From: an uncultured Campylobacter sp.
Lineage (GTDB): Bacteria > Campylobacterota > Campylobacteria > Campylobacterales > Campylobacteraceae
DNA length: 25,021 bases
Assembly: GCF_937921625.1 (NCBI RefSeq)
Contig: NZ_CAKZTI010000042.1
Span: 1-25,021 of the forward strand
Direction: 5' to 3'
The translations under genes and the position numbers were made by a program. The notes under the pieces were generated by a model, which saw only the letters and a program-made list of their open reading frames with translations, ran no database searches and was not told where the DNA came from. The first letter of the stretch is position 1, and each line of letters starts with the position of its first letter. Below are positions 8,276-14,831 of this stretch, piece by piece.

Positions 8276-8623
8276 TAAAAATCCTCATCGAGCCTAATGC
8301 GCGTAAATCGCCTATAATTGCTTAAATTTTAAAATTTTAAAACCTACGCCATTTTGTAAATTTTAAAATTTCAAATCAGCCCGCAAAAAGTTCGCAGCAA
8401 TAGAGCCGCCCGCAAAGAGAAATTTCGCCTCGCTATTGCTTTGGTTTTGTCTCACCCTCGCGACGTGCTAAATTTTAAAATTTTGCCGCAACTAAAAGAT
8501 TCGTAAGCTTAAACGCATTAAAGCAAAAACGATGCGCTTTGGCTGCGGCGTAATGGCAAATTTAAACGGGCTAAAGTAACTGCCTTAAATTTAAAGCGTG
8601 CGGCTAAACCCAATACCGCTAGA
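8276..8623. other. Spacer between DUF2318 gene and p19 with palindromic repeats
   Basis: Within the otherwise compact iron locus, this spacer holds three copies of the AAATTTTAAAATTT word (8324-8342, 8358-8371, 8470-8484). The minus strand near 8305-8320 reads CAATTATAGGCG, a possible but poor -10 element for the DUF2318 gene. No open frame of interest was seen. Confidence 0.5.
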
Positions 8624-8650
8624 GCTCCGCCAAAACGGACTCGGCGGAGC
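8624..8650 (-). terminator. Strong hairpin after p19
   Basis: Perfect eight-base arms GCTCCGCC and GGCGGAGC (8624-8631, 8643-8650) enclose an 11-nt loop. The hairpin begins ten bases after the p19 stop codon. There is no T-run after it on the minus strand, so it may stabilise an ftr1-p19 message or attenuate read-through into the DUF2318 gene rather than terminate fully. Confidence 0.55.
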
Positions 8651-8659
8651 CATCTATGA

Positions 8660-9181
8660 TTACTCTTTAGGAGCGCCTGTGTATTGGAAGGTGTATTTAA
8701 CCGAGAACGGCTCCCACCATTTGCCTACGCCGGTCGCTTTGTCTGCGTGGCGGCCAAATCCGTTGGCGCTTGGATTTTCGATGTTATAGGTTAGCTCGTA
8801 GTTGCCTACACCGTTTACCATCTTGATATTAGCACCGTAGTGAGGGCCGTCGCTAGCTACCATCGGCATGAAATTTCCCTTTTGAATCTTACCTGTGTCT
8901 AGGTTTTTAAGCACGTAAGCGATCTTTAGGTAAGGGATCCACTCGCCCTCGCCAAATCCGTTTGCGTTGCCTTTGATAGCGTGGATATCCGCCTCAAGGT
9001 GGATGTCCGCCTTGCTAGGAGCTAGATCGATGCCTTTAGGCTCCATATCGATAGGCTGAAGATACACAGCAGCGATCTCCATTCCATTTTGCTCAATCGG
9101 CTCGCCGATCGGATGCTCTCCTGCCATTGCTATAACAGAGGCTAAGCTTAGCGCCAACATACCTGAAAAAATCTTTTTCAT
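8660..9181 (-). CDS. p19: Periplasmic iron/copper-binding protein P19 (FetP family)
   Basis: 173 residues, close to the family length. Residues 1-20 are a signal peptide ending AMA, giving a periplasmic mature protein that starts GEHPIGEP. The segments ADIHLEADIHA (60-69 region), MPMVASDGPHYGANI (105-119) and FGRHADKATGVGKWWEPF (142-159) are hallmark P19 sequences. Likely metal ligands are His61, Glu63, Met107, His114 and His145, equivalent to the copper/iron site described in C. jejuni P19 (His42, Glu44, Met88, His95, His132 in mature numbering); a loop before the last histidine is shorter here by about six residues. P19 binds iron and hands it to the FTR1 permease encoded 14 bases upstream, with which it is surely co-transcribed. 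The ribosome site is in TTAAGGAGAGAAAAG before the ATG. Confidence 0.96.
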   Translation of the reverse strand: MKKIFSGMLALSLASVIAMAGEHPIGEPIEQNGMEIAAVYLQPIDMEPKGIDLAPSKADIHLEADIHAIKGNANGFGEGEWIPYLKIAYVLKNLDTGKIQKGNFMPMVASDGPHYGANIKMVNGVGNYELTYNIENPSANGFGRHADKATGVGKWWEPFSVKYTFQYTGAPKE

Positions 9182-9195
9182 CTTTTCTCTCCTTA

Positions 9196-11127
9196 TTAAG
9201 ATTTGTTTTTTTGCTTATTTTTTAAGATCAAAATTCCTGCGATTAGAAGCACGATCATCACCGCTTGCGGCACTAGGCTCTGGACATAAGGATAAAATCC
9301 GATCCACGTAATCGTAGGAAGCCCGTCTATCACCGTAGGCACGAATACCTTGCCCTCGACTAGCTCCATCACGCCCTTACCCACAAATACGACGGACATA
9401 TAAAAGATAATGACTGACGTAGCGATGAAAAATGGCTTGATAGCGATTTTAAGCGAGAATTCTTTGATGACGATATAAACTATGATAAGAGCCGCCAGAC
9501 CCGCTACGAAGCCTGCTGCTACCATGCTGGTAGCTGCCGGACTTTTGGCATCGAAAAGTAGTGCCAGATAAAATAGTACCGTCTCTGCGCCCTCGCGATA
9601 AACCGCTAAAAACACCGTCCACCAAAGCATCTTGCTATCGCCCGAGCTTAGGCTGTTTGAAATTTGACCTTGGATATAGGCGCTCCACTTTTTGGAGCTT
9701 GCATTTGAAAGAAGCCAAAAGCCCACGTAAAATAGCAGAACTACGGCGATTAACATCACCGCGCCCTCCATCACTTCGCGCGTTTGTCCTGCATTTTCAC
9801 TACCGAAGATATAATTCAGCCCGTAAGCCGTAGCGATACTTAGCACAACCGCGACGCCAAGAGCGCTGTAAACGATATTTAGGTGCTTTGAGTTGCCGGA
9901 TTTTATAAGTAGGGCGATGACTGCGGCTACGATGATGAGCGCTTCAAATCCTTCACGCAAGATAATGATAAACGCGTATAAGAATAGATCCCAGTTGCTT
10001 GATTTCTTCGTTAGCTCTATACTTTGGGTAAGCTGATCAAATAGCTTATTTTGCGCCGCTACGATCTGCTCTTTGGAAGCGCCCGCGCGCATAAGAGCCG
10101 AAATTTTATTAAAACTTGCTTCTGTATCTAGCTTAAGCTGAGTATTTTTAGCACCGACGATATTTTCCATACCGCTCTCTTCGTATTCATCAAAGTAGAT
10201 ATTGCCGCTTTCGTCGATCGCATCATCAACCTTGCCACTCTCGTAGAGCTGCAAAACCTTAGCCATTTTGTCTTTGATATTTTGCACAATCGGCGTAAAA
10301 TCCTTGCCCTCATCCTCGCTAGTATCGCTTTGTGCTAACGCAGTCTGCGGTGCTATGGAGTAGCTTTCTTGCGGCAAATCATTTACGGCTTTTAATGCTA
10401 GATTATCTAGGGCGTTTATCGCTTCGTCAAATTTTGATTTGTCCGTATCCGCATCCTCGCGTAATAGATTTCCGATGATCTGCTGGATTGATTGATCGGT
10501 CTGAGATGAGACATATTTTCGTACCGCCTCTTCTAGGTGTTCGTTGCGGTAGATATCAAATTTAGCGCGATTTAGCGCAGCTTTTAGCGCAGCAGTGTCT
10601 TTCTTATCAAACGCAGCTTTAGCGTTATCCAGCTCAGTCTTAAATTCCGTATAGACGCTCATCCACGGCGAAGTTGTACCGGATGCTGCGGAATTCCCGC
10701 CTGAGGCTGGCGCAGAAGTGCTGCCATCGCCTCCGTCTTGATACTCGGCTACGAGACGATGACCAGATTCAATCACAGGCAGAACCTCGTCAATCTCGCG
10801 ATTTAGATTATCGATCATTGCTTGGATCTCATTTAGAGGCTTTTCAGCTTTGATCGCTTTACGGATATCACCGAATTGCTTCTCCATATCGTAGGATTTT
10901 TTCTGACTTAAATTTATGCGAATGCCGGCTTCTAAATTTTCAAAATGCCCGAAATACGCCTCTTGGGTTATCTTTCTGGCCTCCGAGTTATTGCCGTCTA
11001 CATAAAATTTAACCGCCTGGGCAAATTTTTCTTTAATCGCCGCCGCTTCGGCGCGATAATCGGTCTGCGCCAGCAACATGCAAAATGGAAAAATAAGAGC
11101 CAAAATCGCAAATTTAAAAAATTTCAT
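9196..11127 (-). CDS. FTR1-family iron permease with long periplasmic domain
   Basis: 643 residues. After a signal/anchor at 1-20, residues 21-375 form a soluble periplasmic region, and 380-640 a seven-helix FTR1 domain. The two iron-translocation motifs are REGFE at 391-395 and REGAE at 511-515. The periplasmic region contains two related alpha-helical modules, about 24-115 and 277-372; compare QEAYFGHFEN near 55-64 with SGNIYFDEYEES near 307-318, both followed by Lys-rich helices of similar spacing. A Gly/Ser/Ala linker sits at 131-153. It is the first gene of the iron locus, corresponding to C. jejuni cj1658, and it works with P19. Known family role: import of iron through the inner membrane. 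The start has AAGAAGG five bases upstream, and a promoter lies at 11179-11184. Fur control is expected in this genus, but I could not see a clear Fur box. Confidence 0.94.
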   Translation of the reverse strand: MKFFKFAILALIFPFCMLLAQTDYRAEAAAIKEKFAQAVKFYVDGNNSEARKITQEAYFGHFENLEAGIRINLSQKKSYDMEKQFGDIRKAIKAEKPLNEIQAMIDNLNREIDEVLPVIESGHRLVAEYQDGGDGSTSAPASGGNSAASGTTSPWMSVYTEFKTELDNAKAAFDKKDTAALKAALNRAKFDIYRNEHLEEAVRKYVSSQTDQSIQQIIGNLLREDADTDKSKFDEAINALDNLALKAVNDLPQESYSIAPQTALAQSDTSEDEGKDFTPIVQNIKDKMAKVLQLYESGKVDDAIDESGNIYFDEYEESGMENIVGAKNTQLKLDTEASFNKISALMRAGASKEQIVAAQNKLFDQLTQSIELTKKSSNWDLFLYAFIIILREGFEALIIVAAVIALLIKSGNSKHLNIVYSALGVAVVLSIATAYGLNYIFGSENAGQTREVMEGAVMLIAVVLLFYVGFWLLSNASSKKWSAYIQGQISNSLSSGDSKMLWWTVFLAVYREGAETVLFYLALLFDAKSPAATSMVAAGFVAGLAALIIVYIVIKEFSLKIAIKPFFIATSVIIFYMSVVFVGKGVMELVEGKVFVPTVIDGLPTITWIGFYPYVQSLVPQAVMIVLLIAGILILKNKQKNKS

Positions 11128-11178
11128 CTGAACCTTCTTAAGTTAAATTTATACATTAAATTTCAAAATTAAGTAGCA

Positions 11179-11184
11179 ATTATA
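11179..11184 (-). promoter_or_regulatory. Putative -10 element upstream of the FTR1 gene
   Basis: The minus strand reads CATATAAT, with a T-rich stretch before it, about 55 bases upstream of the start codon. Campylobacter sigma-70 promoters rely on a TATAAT-like -10 and T-rich upstream DNA without a strong -35, and this fits. The remaining leader is AT-rich with no convincing Fur palindrome. Confidence 0.5.
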
Positions 11185-11315
11185 TGTAGAAAAATCTTAA
11201 AAAGTAATAAAAAAAGCGGTTATCATAAAGCACGAAAGCGGCTAAATTCTCAATTGCAAGAGCTTTTTGATAGATGGAATTTAATAGAATTTAGGATATG
11301 GCGGAATTTTAAATG

Positions 11316-11339
11316 GCAGTCGGATTTTACTCCGACTGC
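11316..11339 (-). terminator. Hairpin terminator after petC
   Basis: A perfect nine-base stem, GCAGTCGGA and TCCGACTGC, closes a six-base loop. It lies eight bases past the petC stop codon. On the minus strand the downstream bases read CATTTAAAATT, a weak T-tract. It should separate petABC from the iron locus downstream. Confidence 0.65.
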
Positions 11340-11346
11340 TAAAATT

Positions 11347-12450
11347 TTAATGAAGTTTCGACCAAATTTTGCTTTTCCAAAGACCTGCAAAAACAGAAAG
11401 GATCAAGAAATAGATCATAATATTTATGGTTGTAGCTTCACGCTCAGCTTTTTTGCTGTCGCCTACGTCAGCCAGATACTCCACGACCTTGGCTTCAGCG
11501 TTTTCGTTCAAGCCTACGCGCGGCATCGAAGTGCCTGGAAGCTTCTTTTGCGTATCATTGATAAACTCGTGTAGATAGTTGGCGCCCTTGGAACGGATCA
11601 TCATCGAAAGATCAGGAGGCGTCGAGCCCATATACGCAGCCAAGCTAGCCTTATCGCTGGATGCAAAGAGCTTATCATATTTGACGTCGTGGCATCTTAG
11701 ACAAGCATCCTCAAAAACCGCCTTGCTTAAAAGGAATTTTTTCTGCGCTTCATTTAGTTCGGTGCCTTGCTTGATGCCGCTAGCAGCAGCCTCAGAGGCG
11801 ATTAGCTTATCCTCGCTAGGAGTGAGCGATTTTAGATAGGCTACGATATCAGCGATCTCTTGATTTAGATCACCGCCTGCACCGAAAAACCCGGGCATCG
11901 GAAAAGGCTTTTCATCGCCAAATTTCTGATCTAGCTTAAGAGCCATGATCGGATCTTTGATGAGTGCAGCTAAGAATTTATCGGTGTATAGATAGCCTGC
12001 GCTACTAAGATCCGGAGGATTGACGCCGTATGCGGCACTAGCGCTTGCCGCGTCCATAGGAGCGGGGATATTTGCACTTTTTACTCCATGACATGCGGTG
12101 CAGCCTGCATTTGTAAAGGTCTCGGCGCCGCGCACGGCATCGCCTTTGCTAAGATCTATTTTATTTATCTCATCCCAAAAAAGCACGGTTTTGTCTTGTT
12201 GCTCTTTCGCGCTGGCAAGGGCTTTTTTAGAATTTTTTATCATCGTCTCATCTCCGCCCTTTTCTGCTGCGGCCAAAGCGCTTTCTGCTGCGGCTACGTT
12301 ATGCGCGGCTAAAGCCGTATCGCCTGCTGCAAAGTCATAATTTACCGGATCGGTGTGCGGACTAAGCTTAGTATGAGCATAAGGCTCGATAAACCAGTAT
12401 AAAATTCCCACACAAAAAAGCACTAAGATTAGGGTTCTTATCTCTTTCAT
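11347..12450 (-). CDS. petC: Diheme cytochrome c subunit of the bc1-type complex
   Basis: 367 residues. Residues about 5-21 are an N-terminal membrane anchor, and another hydrophobic helix lies near 342-358. Two haem-c sites are visible: CTACH at 117-121 and CLRCH at 250-254, with candidate Met ligands in FPMPGFFG (183-190) and SMPRVGL. This two-haem form replaces cytochrome c1 in epsilonproteobacterial quinol:cytochrome c oxidoreductases. Two bases separate its ATG from the petB stop, and its ribosome site lies in the end of petB. Residues 40-90 form an Ala/Lys/Glu-rich helical insert before the first haem (AAAESALAAAEKGGDE), which looks like an extended stalk. The haems are expected to be attached by CcsBA, encoded upstream. 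Confidence 0.93.
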   Translation of the reverse strand: MKEIRTLILVLFCVGILYWFIEPYAHTKLSPHTDPVNYDFAAGDTALAAHNVAAAESALAAAEKGGDETMIKNSKKALASAKEQQDKTVLFWDEINKIDLSKGDAVRGAETFTNAGCTACHGVKSANIPAPMDAASASAAYGVNPPDLSSAGYLYTDKFLAALIKDPIMALKLDQKFGDEKPFPMPGFFGAGGDLNQEIADIVAYLKSLTPSEDKLIASEAAASGIKQGTELNEAQKKFLLSKAVFEDACLRCHDVKYDKLFASSDKASLAAYMGSTPPDLSMMIRSKGANYLHEFINDTQKKLPGTSMPRVGLNENAEAKVVEYLADVGDSKKAEREATTINIMIYFLILSVFAGLWKSKIWSKLH

Positions 12451-12452
12451 GG

Positions 12453-13712
12453 CTAGACCCTCTTTCTTTCTGCAATTGTAATTAGCGGAAGCACTACGAC
12501 AAGCAATCCGATATAGATGATCGATAAGGCAAAGCCCCAGTATTTATTTTCAATACCAAGCTCCATGCCGTCTGCGGGAAGCTTGCCGAAAAGGCTAAGC
12601 AGAATCATGTCGATTACCAAAACCCAAAACCAAATGAAAAACGCTTTGTTTTTGTGCGCAGGCGCTACTACGCTGCTGCGATCAAATAACGGGATAAAAA
12701 ACAGCGAAACTCCGGCAAATGCAAAGGCGATAAGCCCGATGTCGGCGGCCTTAAGCGGCCCTACGTCAAAGTAAAATCCGCGCAGAATTTCATACTCCCA
12801 GAGGAAGTACCACTCCGGATAGATATGCGTTGGGGTTTTGAGGCTGTTTGCAGGCTCGAAATTTATCGGATCCATCGCAAAATCGAAGTGAAAGCCGACC
12901 AGATAAAAGAAAAATATCATAAAGATACTGACGTAGAAAAAATCCTTCGCCAAAAAGCCTGGCCAAAATGGAATTACCTTGCTTTCGCTAGTTTTTCCTT
13001 CCAAATACTTCTCACCCTCGAGCTCAAAGTCAATCTCCTCGCCGTCTAGGTTATTTACATGCGGAAATCTAAGCGAATAAAAATGCACCGCCAGCACCGC
13101 AACCACCACAATAGGCAGCAAACAGACGTGAAGCATAAAAAATCGCGTCAGCGTCGGATCACTAACAGCATAATCGCCGCGAATCCATTCGACTATTGCA
13201 TCGCCAACTACTGGAATTCCTCCAAAAAGATTAGTAATAACCATCGCTGCCCAGTAGCTCATCTGCCCCCAAGGAAGCATATATCCGCTGAAAGCCTCCG
13301 CCGAAAAGATGATGAAAAGCAGCATTCCGCTTACCCAAATCATCTCTCGCCCTTGCTTATACGAGCGGTAATAAATAGCTACTAAAGTATGAATGTATAA
13401 GATCAAAAATACGACTGATGCCGATACCGCGTGGATATGTCGCCATAGCCAGCCGTATTCGACCTCTTTCATAATCGTAAAATTTACGCTATCAAATGCA
13501 AGATTTACATCCGGCTTATAATACATCACGAGCATTAGTCCACTAACGAACAAAACTATAAATAGCGTCATCAAAATAACGCCCATCGCCCAAAGGAAGC
13601 TGATATTTTTAGGAATCCAATACTCGCTTACCATCACCTTGAAAAATTTCGTTACGGCGAGCCTTTGGTCGAACCAATCCCAAACTCCCGTAGCTTTTCT
13701 TATATGTGCCAT
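12453..13712 (-). CDS. petB: Cytochrome b subunit of the bc1-type complex
   Basis: 419 residues with about nine hydrophobic segments. Family hallmarks are GYMLPWGQMSYWAA in the Qo region, the motif PEWY in PEWYFLWEYEILRG, and paired histidines in the membrane helices (WRHIHAVSASV with FLILYIHTLVAIYYRS, and FMLHVCLLPIV with LAVHFYSLRFPHV) that ligate the two b haems. The length is that of an undivided cytochrome b with N- and C-terminal halves together. It oxidises menaquinol and passes electrons to the Rieske protein and diheme cytochrome encoded on either side. Nine bases separate it from petA, so the operon is translated as a unit. Confidence 0.96.
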   Translation of the reverse strand: MAHIRKATGVWDWFDQRLAVTKFFKVMVSEYWIPKNISFLWAMGVILMTLFIVLFVSGLMLVMYYKPDVNLAFDSVNFTIMKEVEYGWLWRHIHAVSASVVFLILYIHTLVAIYYRSYKQGREMIWVSGMLLFIIFSAEAFSGYMLPWGQMSYWAAMVITNLFGGIPVVGDAIVEWIRGDYAVSDPTLTRFFMLHVCLLPIVVVAVLAVHFYSLRFPHVNNLDGEEIDFELEGEKYLEGKTSESKVIPFWPGFLAKDFFYVSIFMIFFFYLVGFHFDFAMDPINFEPANSLKTPTHIYPEWYFLWEYEILRGFYFDVGPLKAADIGLIAFAFAGVSLFFIPLFDRSSVVAPAHKNKAFFIWFWVLVIDMILLSLFGKLPADGMELGIENKYWGFALSIIYIGLLVVVLPLITIAERKRV

Positions 13713-13721
13713 CTGCGCCTC

Positions 13722-14228
13722 CTATGCTTTCTGCTTTAGGGCTTGGTATTCGGGGCCCTCTTCGCCTAAAACGAGTTTCGTTCCGTCGATTTTAAAGGGC
13801 GGTATATCCATAGGACGCGGCGGCGGACCGAATACGTTTACGCCGTTAGCATCGAAAATCCCACCATGACATGCACAGATGAATTGTTGCGTCGATGGCT
13901 TGTAGCTAGGAATACAGCCTAAATGGGTGCAAAGGCCGATGCAAAGCGTATATCTAGCATCTCCTACGACGACATCACGGGCATCGTTTTTAGGCATATC
14001 GGCGGTCTTTTTAAGCACGAAAATCGGCTTTTTGCGCCACTGCGTTTGATAAAGCTCGCCCTCTTTGATCGGACTTAAATCTACCGTAGTGACGCCAGCG
14101 GCGCGCACGCTAGGAAGTGGATCCCACGATTTCTTCATCCCCACGAGTGCGAAAACGCCACCCACAGCGGCAACCGCGCCGAAAGTAAGCCCGATAAAGC
14201 CTCGTCTATCCTGTTTTAGATCAGACAT
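13722..14228 (-). CDS. petA: Rieske iron-sulfur subunit of the bc1-type complex
   Basis: 168 residues. The N-terminus DRRGFIG at 7-13, followed by a hydrophobic stretch (13-30), is a twin-arginine-type signal anchor, as expected for a protein exported with its cluster. The 2Fe-2S site is complete: box 1 CTHLGC (Cys100, His102, Cys105) and box 2 CACHGG (Cys118, Cys120, His121), followed by the proline loop GPPPRPMD. Cys100, His102, Cys118 and His121 bind the cluster, and Cys105-Cys120 should form the disulfide. First gene of petABC. The start has AAAGGAT upstream; the leader contains a palindrome at 14249-14268. Confidence 0.96.
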   Translation of the reverse strand: MSDLKQDRRGFIGLTFGAVAAVGGVFALVGMKKSWDPLPSVRAAGVTTVDLSPIKEGELYQTQWRKKPIFVLKKTADMPKNDARDVVVGDARYTLCIGLCTHLGCIPSYKPSTQQFICACHGGIFDANGVNVFGPPPRPMDIPPFKIDGTKLVLGEEGPEYQALKQKA

Positions 14229-14248
14229 CTTTATCCTTTCAAATTAAG

Positions 14249-14268
14249 AAATTGACAAGCGTCAATTT
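14249..14268. promoter_or_regulatory. Inverted repeat in petA leader, FNR/CRP-family-like operator
   Basis: AAATTGAC-AAGC-GTCAATTT is a perfect eight-base inverted repeat with a four-base centre, 20-40 bases before the petA start codon. The core TTGAC-N4-GTCAA has the geometry of FNR-family sites (FNR: TTGAT-N4-ATCAA). It lies downstream of the probable -10 element, so if it is an operator it would fit repression; it could also be an RNA hairpin in the leader. Confidence 0.45.
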
Positions 14269-14295
14269 TAGCCAAATAAAGATTAAATCAATATG

Positions 14296-14301
14296 ATTAT
14301 A
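14296..14301 (-). promoter_or_regulatory. Putative -10 element of petABC
   Basis: The minus strand reads TGCTTATAATCAT, giving TATAAT about 70 bases upstream of the petA start. No good -35 hexamer is seen, as is usual in Campylobacter. A second, weaker candidate, TAAAAT, lies closer to the gene around 14266-14271 and would overlap the inverted repeat. Confidence 0.5.
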
Positions 14302-14785
14302 AGCAGAAATTTAGCTTAACCTTGCAAGCTAAATTATATTTTAAGATAATTTTAATGCCTGGCGACGTTTTCGCAGTTTAAAATTTTATAAATTCAAATT
14401 CTATTATATTCTATCATGGCGCGGAATTTAAAATTTTAAAATTTCACTGCTCGGCTATGGTAGTGGCGGGGCGAATTTTGCACTAGCGCGCTAGCTGAAA
14501 TTTTAAAATTCTAAATTACGTCGCACTTCCGTCGTATGAAAAAATTCCACTAGAAGTAAAATTTAAAACATTAAAATCCCATAGCGGTGCAAATTCCAAA
14601 TCATTAAAATTTTACGACGTCTTAAAATTTCAAGCATCAAAAAATTCTGTCGCGATGCAAAATTTCAAAATTTAGCGCAATCGTGAGCCATAAAATTCTA
14701 TAAAATTCTACGGGATCCTAAAGCCTAGCCAAAATTTAAAGATAAATTTCATAAATCCTTAAAGCTTCAGCAAGCTACGAAATCA
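14302..14785. other. AT-rich spacer packed with AAATTTTAAAATTT-type palindromes
   Basis: About 480 bases with no open frame of note. It is dominated by variants of AAATTTTAAAATTT (near 14379-14390, 14427-14445, 14497-14511, and many shorter AAAATTT words up to 14760). The words have no fixed spacing, so this is an interspersed motif rather than a tandem array. It separates ccsBA from petABC. Confidence 0.6.
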
Positions 14786-14824
14786 GGGCGAAATTTCAAA
14801 ATTATTATTCTGAAATTTGGGCCC
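14786..14824 (-). terminator. Hairpin after ccsBA
   Basis: Arms GGGC-AAATTTCA and TGAAATTT-GCCC pair with a small bulge (GGGC at 14786-14789 with GCCC at 14821-14824, AAATTTCA at 14791-14798 with TGAAATTT at 14811-14818). It begins seven bases after the ccsBA stop. No run of T follows on the minus strand. Confidence 0.5.
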
Positions 14825-14831
14825 CACCTAT

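Noticed and set aside
11128..11200. Fur box upstream of the FTR1 gene
   Set aside because: Iron control is expected from the family, but the AT-rich leader shows no palindrome convincingly matching the Fur consensus.
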